Origin: Amoeboaphelidium protococcarum
Taxonomy: Eukaryota > Aphelidiomycota > Aphelidea
Assembly: GCA_023515745.1 (NCBI GenBank)
Contig: JALECJ010000258.1
Location: forward strand, 183,501 to 247,500
Length of the DNA: 64,000 nucleotides
Direction of reading: 5' to 3'
Positions within the stretch are counted from its first letter, which is position 1. Every line of letters starts with the position of its first letter. The notes under the pieces are model-generated. The model did not search any database and was not told where the DNA came from. It was given only the letters and a program-made list of their open reading frames with translations. Made by a program: the position numbers and the translations under genes. This document shows, one piece after another, positions 11,564 to 23,906 of this stretch.

Positions 11564-11900
11564 CATTATACATTACCAAGCACATTTTGAGTTTCGGAGC
11601 ACCCTCGAGCTCTAGCGGTAAGCCTCTGACTTCACTTCACTTCATAGATATTAGTTCTAGTGTTTATGACACATAAATAGTGCAATGAAGATAAAAAACG
11701 ACCACAAATTACTGTAACGGTCGGCTGTCAGGTCGAAGTTGAAGGACGCGCTGAGTCGTGCGACAGTTTCAGCCAATCAGGTATCTCAGACAGATGATCG
11801 TGTGTAACAAAGCTTGATATCCTATTGCTCCTTTCCACTCCATTTTATCTCTTGATCTTTTCTCTTGTCTTATACTTATCGCTAGTCATTATATTGTATT
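11163..11900. other. Intergenic stretch: duplicated flank then promoter region
   Basis: 11163-11563 is the duplicated 3' flank of kinase copy 2; 11564-11900 is unique sequence upstream of the PH-domain gene. A short stretch at 11600 (ctctagcggtaagcctctgac) recalls part of a tRNA but lacks the other arms. No gene seen. Confidence 0.5.
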
Positions 11901-13583
11901 ATGGCAGAATCTAGTAATAATAATATGAATATCGAAAATGTGGAATCAATGGACGCGGGTGCGCAGTAACTGCAGGCGACACCTGCCCAGTAATAGTAGT
12001 AGCAGTCATCATCGTCTACTAATGAATTTTGCGAGGGCTTCTTGTACAAGCGTAGTGGACCGCTGAAACTATGGCACAAAAAGTATGTGTATTTTGGTAA
12101 TGATCACGGTCTGAGCGTTGAAGATTTGGATTTGGTTGTGAAGAAGGCGCTGTCCAAATCACGTAAAGTCAAGGGCACTTCCGATGTACTGATGAAGATC
12201 GCTGCCAAGGCTATGGTCTCTACCAAAGGCATGATCCTCTATGACTCTAGCGATCATAATTCTATCGCCGGAATCATCGATTTGAGTATGGTGAAGGATA
12301 TTGTGCTGGCTGATTTTGGCAATCTGCACGCGTTCACGCTGAAAGTGGATGGCTTGAAGGATGTTACGTTTGGCGCGAAATCAACTGAGGGCCGCGACAT
12401 GTGGATCAATGTGATTCAGAAGCATAGCAAGGCTAACTGTGTCGATGCTGCGTCTATTGACAATGCTCTGGTCAAGTTGAAGGCTCACTTCGAATCGTTG
12501 AAGCCTGTTAAACTGAAGAAGGAGCCGTCTCATGCTGATGCTACCGATACTGATGGCGAGGAGCTTGTCACTGAGATGGAAAACATTGATGCTGACCGTG
12601 CGTAGGTTGATGTTATCGAGTCTACAACGGCTGAAGCTGCAGTTGTAACTGATGAAGCTGCCAAGGCTACCGCAGACAAGGACGATGTTGAAGAAACCGC
12701 TGGTGACTCTAAACCATCTAAGCGTCTGCTGGGCAAAGTGGTTGATATTTTCACTCTTCCACGCCGTAAATCTGAAGTCGGCGATAAGGATGTTGTTGAG
12801 GATGTAAGTGATAATACTGGCTCAGCGTCTGAGGATGGTAAGAAGGAAGAATTGCCGGCCATCGTTGTCGAAGAGGTAGTCGCTGAAGAAGTGCATCCTA
12901 TTGATGGGGCTATGTAGTCGGAGCCAGTTGTTGATGATCCGGTGATTGATAAGGCATTGCCAGTCAAGAAGCCATTCATGGTGTCAAGAATCGTTGATAT
13001 CGTCACCTTTAAGAAAATGCGCTCAAAGACTTCCGCTGATGCTCAAGATGCTCCAGTTGAGGCTGATCTTATTGCTGAAGATCTGGCGCCTGTGGAGCCT
13101 GAGCCGATCGTTGAGGCTAATGTCGCAACATCAGATGAGGTCACCATGAAGGATGAGATTCATGATCCTAATCCAATCCCCGTTGAGTAGTATATCCCTG
13201 CTGTTGATGAGAGCGCTGAGACTACTTAGCCTGCCGTCAGTGATGATAGCTAAATGTACAAGGTCCCAGAGGCTACTATCCAGCAGTCCTTGCTGAAGAA
13301 GCAGAGCAATTTCTTCAAGGCTTGGAATGATCGCTATTTTGCCCTCTCCAAGGTTGGAGATGATGGATTCATGCTGTCCTACTTCAGGCCTAACGACAAG
13401 TCAAAGGTTGCAGAGTCCTTTATGCTCTCAAGTGATATGAAGGTGAAGGCTGACGGTGAGTTGAAGTTTACGCTGATTGATGGCAAGAAGAGTTACTACC
13501 TGATGGCGTTGAATGAACACGATCTTAATGAATGGATCTCCGTGTTGAACGGACTCTATCCAAAATCTGATGAAAGTGCTTGA
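11901..13583 (+). CDS. Protein with two PH domains
   Basis: 560 codons, no intron, TGA at 13581. N-terminus is Asn/Gln-rich with a run of UAR codons, then a first PH domain (about residues 44-175: FCEGFLYKRSGPLK at the start, GRDMWINVIQKH as the C-terminal helix), a long acidic Ala/Val/Glu/Asp-rich linker (about 185-440) containing two similar basic motifs (KVVDIFTLPRRKSE and RIVDIVTFKKMRSK), and a second PH domain at the end (about 452-557: LLKKQSNFFKAWNDRYFALS ... HDLNEWISVLNGLY). PH domains bind phosphoinositides or proteins, so this is probably a membrane-recruited adaptor. No catalytic domain. The linker repeats may be short binding motifs. Confidence 0.8.
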
Positions 13584-13713
13584 ATTAATGAATGAATGAC
13601 AGTCATAAGATGATGAAGATGATAAAATTTTATTTCGTTGTTATCGCAGGTTTATTTCCTATCTGCCTTAATTTAATTTCATATTTCTTAAATTGCACAA
13701 AATACCATTTAAA

Positions 13714-16248
13714 TCATTGTTACTTTAGCATGTCTCTGTGCAGAATACCAATAGATTGCGAATCACCATTCAATTCACTTAAGCCAATACTATCACTTTA
13801 TCCCGGGGAATCAACATCCACACAGCTCAAAGCATCCAATAGACCAGAGCTTTTCACCTGTATGCCTTCATAAAATGCTTTCCTCTTTACAGAATTCACA
13901 ATACAGTTATTCAAATTCAGTATCTGTCTCTCAGATTCATCCACACGCTGATGAATGACATGGCGAAAATCATAAGCTATCTGCTCCAGAATAGACTTCT
14001 TTCCATAGACAATCTTGTCCAACTGAGAGCGAACACGAGGCGACTTTCTAACCTGATGCTTAATCTTACGCGTCAATCTACGCCTCAAAGTACTCTTGGC
14101 ATCGAGTAATACAGCAGTCATTGTTCCCACTGAGGCCACAGTAAATGTTGCCCATAACCATTATGTACCAGTCTTTAGGCCAAACATGCGACCAGTGTGA
14201 TAAATAGTCTGCGCCATCTTGGTATATCCAACAAACCCACCAACAATTATAGTGGCACTGCCCAAAGACACGCCAACAAGCCCAAAATGTTAGGGAATAT
14301 CAATAAAGTCCATCACGTCAACTTTAGGTTAAATCAGACTGTCAGCACGCAATGATACGTCAGTGATAGACTGAGGAATTTTGGCAGCCAGTGATTCCAT
14401 GGCAATAGCATCAGACCATCCAGGCACATTCTTATCAGCATACGTGTAAAGATTAATCACTGAAGTATTAGTCAATTCGAGAGTATCCTAATCCAACTTG
14501 GCAAATTCTTTGAATAACTCCTAGTTGCACTTTCTAACAATAGCATCAGCATACTGCCAAATGCGCAATACACCCGGATATTCGACAGAATCCACTAGAC
14601 CCTGCACTTGATCAACAAATTTCTCAATAATCAATCTAGATTCATGCTGCACAGTAGTGTCCACATCACGAGACATTTCTTCAACTCTCTGCTCAAAAAT
14701 CTTCTTAAATTCCATCAATTGTTGATGCTGAGGAGATAAAGTGTGCAGAAGACTTTCCGATAGCTCACACTCTTCCAAAGCCTTATCACCATTAGCAGTA
14801 GCGATACTCAATAAATCAGCCAAGGTGTTCTCCAAATAAGCTTTAGCGGGACATAACTTGGACAGAATTCTCTTATGAATGAGAAATGACTTTAGACTCG
14901 ATTCCAACATCAGAAATGACTAGTCCATCGAGGATAAGATCATATCACGCTCTTCAATATCCTGCATTGGGACATTCTTGAGTATATCAATTCTTTTCAA
15001 CTCATTATATAAATACTTTTTCGCACTAATGAAATGAACAAAGTCCTTCTACTTGGCATAAGTACGCGGCAATAGAGAAGACACCTGACGCAATATGGAT
15101 CTCTTGCACCTCTCCATAGCCGCAACACCAGACTTTGTAAAGGTTGAATTTGAAGGTCCGCTCTCAGCAATAACATCAAACTTGTTCGCAGCTATAAACA
15201 TGAATGGCTTCTCTCTGCTAGCTTCCGTAATAAACTCAATGCCAGACATTGTGAAATGATTCTCAGCACTAACTACAAATATCACAGCATCAATCTCATC
15301 CGACCTGGCAAAGACTGACATTGTCTTGGCAGTATCTCTATTCAGACCGGGAGAGTCGACAAACTTCACGTCAGTAACACCATTATGGAGAATAGAGTCA
15401 CTACTATTCTAGCAATAAACTTTATACTAAGTGTTGCTCTACTTTACATATTACTATTACTACTATTATTCATCTTCTGTATCGCTACCTCCCACCAGAT
15501 CATGTAACTTTTCCATATCATAACGTTAATAAGTGCTCTAATCATTACTGCTATACTTATCAACACGATCATTGTGAATCTCGTGTATTTCCTCAACTTG
15601 AACTCCAGCAGTATTCTGGTTGAGGGAAGCATCAACAACCTCAACAAATCCAGCAGTACATGGCTACATATCCATAGGCAACACCTCACGCTTCAGCAAT
15701 GCATTAATCAAAGTACTCTTACCAGAATTCACATCACCAGTCACCAGCACTTTGCAAGATGTATCAACAATACGCGCTCGCAATTTATCAATGTGACTTT
15801 TACACTAATTTAGCTTCTACAGTATCAATCTAGATTATGACTTGGGATCGAGTGTGGATAGTAATGCTTCCTGGTCGAGCAACATTCTTCTACGTGCAAT
15901 CGGTGAGTATGGATTCATAGCAGATGACTAGGCAAGATCAAGCTTAAGCACAGACATTGTGTTATCATTATCAATAGGATAGACCGCTTCATGAGCCTCC
16001 ACACCATCCGCTGCATCTGTAATAGTATCTTGAACTCTTTACAGAATATTCAACAACTATGACTGAGTATTACGATATAAATCCTGCTCCATACTGATAT
16101 TCTCAGCCAACAGAGAATTGTACATCATGGATGACTCCATCATTCTAGCGCTATCATCTTCATCATATTGACGGCTATTCCTTGATTATTACTACTATTA
16201 CTAATCGCCAAGTGTCGGAATATCATCAAATTAAATCTACTTAGACAT
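13714..16248 (-). CDS. FZO1: Mitofusin/Fzo1 family outer-membrane GTPase
   Basis: 844 codons, no intron, ATG 16248, TGA 13714. Dynamin-type GTPase motifs are all visible: GDVNSGKST (G1), PCTAG (G2) after LPMDMQ as in fungal Fzo1 (LPEDQLPCT), DSPG (G3), NKFD (G4). Coiled helical segments follow, then two closely spaced hydrophobic stretches (about 14110-14270; HFGLVGVSLGSATIIVGGFV and WLWATFTVASVGTM) for anchoring in the outer mitochondrial membrane, then a C-terminal heptad region. The family drives homotypic fusion of mitochondria. Length fits Fzo1 (about 850). The N-terminal 150 residues are Gln-rich with several UAR runs; six consecutive UAR codons sit in the GTPase domain insert before VTDVKFVDSPG. 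Divergent from NUF2. Confidence 0.9.
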
Positions 16249-16867
16249 CTCTTATCACAACGCAGCCAATTAAATATCAGCCTTAAATTAATTCAATCAA
16301 ACGTCACTATTTTGAAAACGATAAAAAGGACTCAACACGAAATAAGACAAAGACTTTCTTTCTCTCGCGAGTTTAGATAAAATGACAAAAAGTATTTGGC
16401 AGCAGGAGAGACAAAGCGAGATCGTTTGATGATGAAAAGTCGTCGCTTCACGCTGATGAAATGAAATGAGAGTCACCCGATCATGGAACCAATATGCTCT
16501 CGGCGAATCAGATCAGAGCTCATTAATCAAGCGCTCAAGTCCCATCATTCTTTAGGTACAACCTCAATACTTCATTTGCAAATGGTGTCGACTAGACAAC
16601 ATATATGTCAAAACAACAAACTGCTATTTCTCTTACCAGAGGAGTCATCTTGTAAAGAGCCAAATTCAACCATTTATCATCATCGCGTTTTCTGTTTCAA
16701 CTTTTCGTTTCGCGTTTCTTTCATCTTCACTTTCCTTGTGGATAGGTACTGTACAGTAGGTATCATAACGAAATATTACAGTATTACACAGGTGGTGGTG
16801 ATAGTCTATATTCAGAGTTATTAAATTGTTAAAGCAATCTTAATTTAATCAAAGATCATTGGTCAAG
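16249..16867. promoter_or_regulatory. Shared divergent promoter region FZO1/NUF2
   Basis: 619 bp between two divergent starts. Contains cgtttcgcgttt at 16706-16717, 151 bp before the NUF2 ATG, an E2F/SBF-like TTTCGCG element; the same 12-mer lies upstream of the DNA polymerase delta gene. A 113-codon plus frame (16483-16824) has no protein-like pattern and is ignored. Confidence 0.5.
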
Positions 16868-18235
16868 ATGACTACTCCAAAGAATAGAAAGGTTCAATTG
16901 ACTTTTCCGATTCTGCCACATAATGATCTGTTAAAGTGCATGAGTGCAACTGGTCTACCACTGAATGATCATGACTTGTAGAAGCCGAACAAGGAGAATA
17001 TGATGCGCTTCTTTGTCGAGTTTGCCGCCGCTATTATGCACATTTAGTATGGGTACATTGGGTAGTATGATACCTCTGCTAATAGTTACGTGATGCAACT
17101 CCTCTCTGAAACTTGTGACCATCCTCAACTGCATAAGGATTCTCTGCCGCACATGTGGTTCTTCAAGGAGCTGACTGCCCTATTGGAGAATGTTGTTGGA
17201 GTGGGTGAGTTTAGTATCAAGGATCTAATCAAGCCAGATCCTAATAGAATCAAGGTAATTCTGAGTGGTTTGGTTAATTTTTTACGGTTCAGAGAGGATT
17301 CAATGAGCATTTATGAGGAACTGGCTGCAAAGTCTGAGTAAATACTAAAGTAGAAAGAGGCTGCGATTATAAAGCACTAGTAGTTGAAATAGAAGCTGGA
17401 TGATCTGAAGAGAAAGAGGTAGGAGTAGATATCTAAAGCCGCCCAGATGGAGGATGATAATATCAGATTGTCGCATATGGTTCAGTCACGCCTGGCAGAT
17501 GGTGACAAGTTGAGAAAGAGGGGAGATGCTGCCTAGTAAGAGTGCTCTTCTGTTGAGAGTAAAATTGAGAATGTGAGCCAGTAGATTCATGCTCTTAATG
17601 AAGAGTGTCAGAGATTGCAATCTTTAATTGTACCAAATCCACAAGAGTTAAAGGATGGCATTAGAAAGTTGAGAGACAGGTAGAAAGAGTTGAAGGCTCA
17701 TTATCAGCATGAAGAGTAGAAGCGTAACGAAATTGAAAGTAAAATTGGATCTTTATCGCAGATTGAGCATGATCTGATGGAATGTATTTCTGTGCTGAAT
17801 GGATGCTCTTAGTAAAATAATCAGTTGACTGATCTTAAGGGTGAAGTCAGAACTCTGGAGAATGAAGTGTCAACTCTGGTTGGTAGTGTAAAGGAGGCTG
17901 AGCTGCGTGTAGGCAAGTTGTGTCAAATGCATCAGTCTGAAGTGAAGAAAGTGGAACTGCTCAAGGCCAAGTTGGACTAAAAGGTGATGAAAGCGAAAGC
18001 TGAATTTGACAAGGTGTAATCTGAGTGGACGTCTTACATTTAGTAGCGCAATCTGTCTAATAATCCGTAAATTTAAGAATAGCGTGATATTATCGCTGAT
18101 CTTCAGGCCAAGACTGCTACTCTGACTGAGGATTAAGAATTGATGGAGTAGAACATTAATAACTCCATCGCGGAACTAGGAAATAATCTGCAATTGTATA
18201 TGAATGCTGTAAAGTTGGAAATGAACCATGTTTGA
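16868..18235 (+). CDS. NUF2: Kinetochore protein Nuf2
   Basis: 455 codons, TGA 18233. The N-terminal ~145 residues form the calponin-homology-like domain of Nuf2 (FPILPHNDLLKCM... ; SLPHMWFFKELTALLENVVG; IKPDPNRIKVILSGLVNFLRF), followed by continuous coiled coil to the C-terminus. Length matches Nuf2 (about 450). Nuf2 pairs with Ndc80 in the four-subunit NDC80 complex that couples kinetochores to spindle microtubules. In the coiled coil many Gln positions are TAG/TAA, so under the standard code the gene would break into a dozen pieces. A TTTCGCG motif upstream suggests cell-cycle-regulated transcription (inference). Confidence 0.93.
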
Positions 18236-18441
18236 TTATACTAAAATGACTTGTTTACTTTGTATTAAGTTTAGCTGTGCTTTGTTATAAGATCACACCT
18301 GTTCCATATTCCGTACTTCTTCACTTTCTTTTTTTTTACTCTTTATTATTCATGCACAGGTTTGCTCGTAAATTACAAGAAACTCGACGCCTTTCATTGC
18401 AGCAGTAGCAGCGATTAATTAATATATCTTACGTGGTAAAT

Positions 18442-20061
18442 ATGTCTGACATTAAAGATCTATAAGAGAAGTAGAAGCTGTTGATCGAGTAGATGCAGCA
18501 GTTGCGCGCATAGAACGCAGGCGATGAAGAGATCACTCCAATAACGCAACAGCTGAAGGATATCAAGATGTAGATTAAGAAATTGAGTCCTGCCAAAGAT
18601 AGTGGTGACAAGTCTAATTCAAAGTCTACCGCTAAATCTGCAGATGCGGGTAAGAATAGCAAGATCACTGTCAAGACTCCCAAGGGAACTATTGATTACA
18701 AACCAGCTGATATGGCCATCCGCGAGAAGATCTTCTAGACCATCACTACGGTATTTAAGCGTCATGGCTCCGTGACGATTGACACGCCTGTCTTTGAGCT
18801 GAAAGAGATTCTTCAAGGTAAGTATGGCGAAGATAGTAAACTCATTTATGATCTGGCTGACCAGGGAGGTGAATTGTGCTCTCTTCGCTATGATCTCACT
18901 GTTCCGTTTGCGCGTTATCTGGCCACCAACACTGACTGCAAGACTCCGATGAAGAGGTATCACATTGCCAAGGTGTATCGTCGCGATTAACCTGTAATGA
19001 CTAAGGGTAGGATGCGCGAGTTTTATCAGTGCGATTATGACATTGCCGGTGTGTATGAGCGCATGGTCCCCGATAGTGAGTGTGTACGCGTGATGTGTGA
19101 GATTTTGAAAGAGTTGGACATTGGGTAGTTTGTGGTGAAGATTAATCATCGCTAGATCTTGGATGGTATGTTTGAGGCTTGTGGTGTGCCAGCTGATAAG
19201 TTTAGAAGTATCTGCTCGGCCGTGGATAAGCTTGACAAGATGGCGTGGTCCGATGTCAAGAATGAGATGATCATAGAGAAGAGACTTAATAATTAGACTG
19301 CGGACGCTATTGGGGAGTATGTTAAGTTGAGCGGCGGTTCTGAGCTGATTGAGCAGTTGTTGAAAGATGATCGTATTGCTGGCAACACCTCTGCCAAGTA
19401 GGGACTTGATGATATGAAGTTGATGTTCAAGTTTTTGGATATCCTAGGCGTGTCCAAGTATGTACGATTCGATCTGTCTCTTGCCAGAGGTCTTGATTAT
19501 TATACTGGTGTTATTTATGAGGCTATCGTTGAGAAGATCAATCTTCCATCCACGTCCAAGGAGGATGAAGGTGTCGGTGTTGGATCTATTGCAGGAGGAG
19601 GTCGCTATGATAATCTTGTTGGTATGTTCGCCCAGAGCAAAAATAGTCAGATTCCGTGTGTTGGCTTCTCTGTCGGTGTGGAACGTATCTACTCAATATT
19701 GAAGTATAAGCATGAACAAGAACAGACCAAGGAGAGGCAAATATCCACTGATGTCTATGTGGCCTCCATCGATGGACTGCTGGAAGAGAGAATGAAGATT
19801 TGTGCAGAACTCTGGGATGCTGGTATCAGTGCTGATTTCATGTACAAGAACAAGCCAAAGTTGCCAAAGCAGTTTGATTACTGTGATAAGAGCGAGAATT
19901 AGATTCCATGGTGTGTGATTATTGGTAGCGATGAAGTGAAGAATGGGCAGGTACGTATCAAGGACATGAAGCTCATGACTGATGATCCTGCTATCAAGAT
20001 GGGTGTATTAGTTAAGCGCGAAAATATGGTATAAGAACTTGCCTCTAGATTGAAAAAATGA
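18442..20061 (+). CDS. HTS1: Histidyl-tRNA synthetase
   Basis: 539 codons, TGA 20059. Class II synthetase that charges tRNA-His. N-terminal 45 residues form a WHEP-like helical, Lys/Gln-rich extension; the catalytic core starts at [20 protein letters not shown]. Motif 2 reads YRRDQP...[11 protein letters not shown], with the conserved Gln of RDQP encoded by TAA at 18988; HisA signature [10 protein letters not shown]; motif 3 GGGRYDNL ... [10 protein letters not shown]-terminal anticodon-binding domain from about residue 430. No obvious mitochondrial presequence, although one gene may serve both compartments through alternative starts as in yeast; this cannot be decided here. Follows NUF2 on the same strand by 206 bp. 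Confidence 0.95.
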
Positions 20062-20220
20062 TAATATCACTCTCATTACTTCATTTATTTCTATCAATTT
20101 CTTTTAACGCGAAAGTTTGAGCTTGCGTGCTATTATGTGAGAGGGTTCCTCTTTCTCGTGCCAAAGTGTTTACGCGCGTTGAGCTTTTCTCATCATCATT
20201 GATAAGCGTGTCATTAGAAT

Positions 20221-20502
20221 ATGCGAAAGAGTGAGAGACCGCCTTGCCAAAAGTTTGCGTGCGAAATACAAGATTGCTTAGTGCGGAATGGTAAGAGATT
20301 AGTGATTTTATTACCGAATTATCTCATTTGATAATGCTGTAAATAATTGATGCGCGTAGATTATGACAAAGACAAGTGTTTGAAGGAGGTTGAAGCTTTG
20401 CGTCAGTGTTGCTTCAGACTGTTTGATCGGGGCGGCGAAAGTGTCAGTTGCTCCAATAAATGGAAAGCTGAATGGCTCGCTTTGACTAAGAAATCTTAAT
20501 GA
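20221..20502 (+). CDS. CMC4: Cmc4 (p8MTCP1) twin-Cys mitochondrial protein
   Basis: Two exons, 20221-20290 and 20360-20502, with a 69-bp intron (GTAAGA...GCGTAG); 70 codons, TGA 20500. The spliced product has the Cmc4 pattern PCQKFACEIQDCL ... CLKEVEALRQCC ... VSCS, matching human and yeast Cmc4 nearly residue for residue at the Cys positions (C-x4-C-x4-C, C-x9-CC, final C). Cmc4 is a small coiled-coil-helix protein of the mitochondrial intermembrane space imported by the Mia40 disulfide relay. Each exon alone is too short to look like a gene; the splice joins two halves of one conserved fold, which strongly supports the intron. Confidence 0.9.
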
Positions 20503-20711
20503 TCTAGCTCAGTTTCATACTAATAAACAAACGTGTATTTAGATTTATTATGGATATTAATCTTTCTACGTCTTACCTGCTTGTCATAAGGGCTCTTTCA
20601 AAGCTTTTAAGTTAGCGCGCGGCGGGATTTTTAGAATTCAAGTCGCTAATCAGTTGCGCATCTTTTAATCAACATTAATTTCGTGTTAGATTAACAGCAA
20701 GCGATTCCAAA

Positions 20712-21737
20712 ATGAGAGTAATCAGCTGGCCATTATTATTAATAGCTTTGAGCTTATGCTCTTTGTCTACTTTTGCATAGAGCGACGATGGCGATTAAGA
20801 TGATACTCCCCGCGGATCCAAATAGTAGTAGCAAAACTAAGGCCAATATGAAGATCCATCTGAAAAGTAGCGCCGTGAACTAGATTATCGAATTTGGGAT
20901 CTGATGGATGACATGGTGGCGTATTTCGGTGAGGGTAAGAATTGGTATGAGGTGCTCAATGTGCCTGACAATGCTCCCGCTGCGGAGATTACTAAATCGT
21001 ACAAGAAGCTATCCCTCCAGTATCACCCGGACAAGAATGATGCTCCAGATGCAGATAAGAAATTCAAAGTGCTCGGCGGTGTGTCCAAGATTCTACGTGA
21101 TAATCAGAGTAGGGCGCGTTATAATCACTGGCTGCACACGGGCATACCATTCTGGCGTGGTAGTAAATTCTACTTTAGAAAGAGCGAGAATTTGAGTGTC
21201 ACCGCCTCCTTCCTTCTGGTACTAATCGGTGCTGCTTGTGTGCAATATGCGGCTCAGTTTGTAAACTATTTGTAGATTAAAGCCGGCTTGAGACTGTTGG
21301 CACTGAAGAGGGAGTAAATGTAATTGTAGTAGAAGTCTAAGAAGTCTCCTAATGGAAGTCCGCGCGGTAGTAGTGATAGTATCAATAAACTTGCCGGTAA
21401 ATAGCAAGTAGGTGGTGGTGCAGCGGGTACTGGAATGAGCAAACGACAGATGAAAAAGGCTAGATCTTCTGATTCTATTAACAATCTGAATTCTGCTGGT
21501 GGTGGTGCCAACAATCGACCGTCGCTGTTTGATGATAGCAATATGAAGAAGGCCGTGGACTACCTGGTGTTGCAGCATTAGATTATACCAGAGCACATCT
21601 TTGACAAGCGTGAATGGGATATTACGATTGAGCAGGAGTTTAATGGCAACTAGTCAGCTCTGGATGCCCGAATGCCTAATCCATTCAAGACATTATTTGT
21701 CTTTTATCCACTAAGGAAGTTGCTCAATATGAATTGA
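20712..21737 (+). CDS. ER J-domain membrane protein, Erj5/DNAJC1-like
   Basis: 341 codons, TGA 21735. Signal peptide MRVISWPLLLIALSLCSLST ending FAQ; short Gln-rich segment; J domain (about residues 75-142: NWYEVLNV..., intact HPD in QYHPDKN, ARYNHWLHTG); then FWRGSKFYFRKSE and one membrane span (SVTASFLLVLIGAACVQYAA). The order J domain - 'G.P.W....F.F' - membrane span is that of yeast Erj5 and animal DNAJC1, whose J domain faces the ER lumen and stimulates BiP. The cytosolic tail is Gln/Ser/Gly-rich with a KKSPNGSPRGS type low-complexity region. Ends in PLRKLLNMN. Assignment to the exact orthologue is inference. Confidence 0.85.
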
Positions 21738-21901
21738 TTGATCTTTTATAAAGACAATGCATGCTATGAGAGATTATTATGGTTTCGATCAATTTAATGA
21801 ATCTAGTAGATTTTGTTTCCAAGGTTAATACGAACACTATTTTTAAAGCTTTCGAATCTGCATTCCGCATTGTTTTCATGAAATAACAATAATTAACTGC
21901 A

Positions 21902-22408
21902 ATGATGATTATGTTCAAAATCGTTGTGGTTGTATTCTCCGTCATGGCGTAAATAGTTTCACCTGAGGTTGTTTACTTCTTTGGTGGTATATTCGGCGCT
22001 GCTTGTGACACGCCTAAAAATCTGTCGTCGGCGTGTCTCAATGGCTCAATCTGCTGCGGATAAGAGGAGGACTATCATCTTCTTGTATTTTGCATTAAGG
22101 AAGACACCTCTGTCCAAGTCAACACATCATGCGGTGGCGGTTCGCGCGCGTCATACTCTGCTGTGGATGCGTCTTACTGTGGCGGGTTTCCAAATGGCTC
22201 TACTTTGGTCCCATACTTGCAAAATGGCGGACCAAAGTCAAATTTTTATCCGTCAAACACCAACTACACTCAATTTGCATACGTGTCCACCAAGTGTTCA
22301 GGCTTTAACGGCACTTCAAACAACACTGGTCGCACCTCATGGCCGATTCTCTCTTCTATGTTGCTGACCGTTGTAAGTTTAGTGGCTCTTTCAGCATTGT
22401 AATTTTGA
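21902..22408 (+). CDS. Small secreted, probably GPI-anchored Cys-rich protein
   Basis: 168 codons, TGA 22406. Begins with a hydrophobic leader (MFKIVVVVFSVMAQIV; ATGs at 21902, 21905 and 21911 are in frame) and ends with a second hydrophobic tail (LSSMLLTVVSLVALSAL) after a small-residue region, the layout of a GPI-anchored surface protein. Eight Cys residues (including ICCG) and at least six N-glycosylation sequons (NLS, NGS, NTS, NYT, NGT, NNT) lie between. No recognised family. Function unknown; a cell-wall or surface protein is the likely class. Confidence 0.7.
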
Positions 22409-22576
22409 AATGCTTATACTTTGATGGCTATAAATTGCACTTGATGTATGAAAATATAATGCTGTTTAAATAATGAATTGATTAGTCTTCCCTTTGTCTA
22501 CATTAAATAGAAAGGCTGAAAGACACCATTGATAATACAAAACATGAAATTACAAACTTCCTCCCAACTTTTTATT

Positions 22577-23710
22577 TCAGCCTGAATCTTGAATCCATAG
22601 TGGAATGCCTACAATGCATAATAACAATAGTTAATCAGCAATTATAGATACAGTCAAGTAAGTTATACTGACACGCCTCGACTTGGCAATACTCAACTCA
22701 TGAATGAATGTAGACAGAGTAGTTAAACAGCCACAGAATCCCAATTGGAGCCCAATTATGATGGTGGTAGAGATTGCATCTAAACTGTAAGGCTTCAACC
22801 TTAAGATCACCTCCAGAACAGCCAGCACAGCAGTTCCTAGTGTATTAGCACAAAGAGTTCCTAAAGCACTCCACCACTTATCAATAGTATTAACATTCAG
22901 ACGAGACAGCTACCACCGAAGAATTGTCCCAGGTGGTCCACTTATTATTGCTATCATCCACCGATACAACCAAAGTGATGAACCAACTGCATTCTACAGC
23001 TATGGAGATAGCAAGATGAACATTAATATAAATGAAACATACAATACACTGATAATTCCGACGATAAAAGCCAACTTAAGTGGAGCATTATCATTGCTAT
23101 GACCACTTCTCAAAGACGCATCTGTAGACTATATCTCTGGATCTTCGATGTCTGTATTCCGCTCATTCATCTCTATCAATTTCACCTAATCGTGGCTATT
23201 ATTCTAATGCTGTTATTATTACTAAAGCTGCTATGAAACTCTATCGGGATTTAGAATACCATTAGGTTGATAATCTTCTGAAGGTTAATACTACTCAATC
23301 AATAAACCAAATCCAACTTTGTACAGACCAAAACTAGAAGATAAGGTAATCATAAGAACAGCAATGAACGTGACTATATTCTCTAGAATCCACACAGCAT
23401 CTTTATTACCATCAGAGGGTGACAATAGAATCAAGTTATCAAAAGCATCCATAATCATTGATGAGAACGTAGTGAGAGATCCACAGAAACCAACTAGAAT
23501 ATAGGTGGCCAGCTTCAACTTATATCGAGACTCTATGAATTATTGATTTGCTTTAACCATTCCATATACAAAGCATCCCAGACATTACGCAGTTATAAAG
23601 GGAAGTAGACTTTACTGGCTAACGTGTTCCAGCAATACTCTGACAGACAGACCAAGCCATGAAAATACAACTAAAAATGACACATCTTATAACAAACCAT
23701 TAATACTCAT
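22577..23710 (-). CDS. FEX1: Fluoride exporter FEX (two CrcB domains)
   Basis: 377 codons, ATG 23710, TGA 22577. Two CrcB/Fluc repeats in one chain, as in fungal and plant FEX: repeat 1 carries QCLGCFVYG and GFCGSLTTFSSM, repeat 2 GTLCANTLGT and GFCGCLTTLSTF. Each has the N/Q-x-x-G and GxxGxxTTFS motifs lining the fluoride pore. Four membrane spans per repeat with an extra linking helix expected. The linker (about residues 150-225) holds a long Gln/His run made mostly of TAG/TAA codons plus an acidic stretch. In repeat 1 the usual pore Asn before GC is Gln (a TAA codon), a change worth noting. Exports fluoride across the plasma membrane. Confidence 0.92.
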
Positions 23711-23906
23711 CTCATAATAATACAATGAATTTATATTTACATATATTTGCGGTGTTGATTTAATACGACTGGGATCTATGGTAAGATCTGCTATAGATCT
23801 ACAGAAAAGAAAGACAGATTGTACTGTAGATCAAAAAGAGTCGATGATAAATTCAAGAAGATGCACGTCAAATCGATTTGGCTACTATAACTCAAACAAA
23901 ATTTAT

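Noticed and set aside
11590-11635. tRNA-like stretch ctctagcggtaagcctctgac.
   Set aside because: No acceptor stem or T-loop consensus around it.
16483-16824. 113-codon plus frame in the FZO1/NUF2 promoter.
   Set aside because: No protein-like pattern; with one stop codon such lengths occur by chance.
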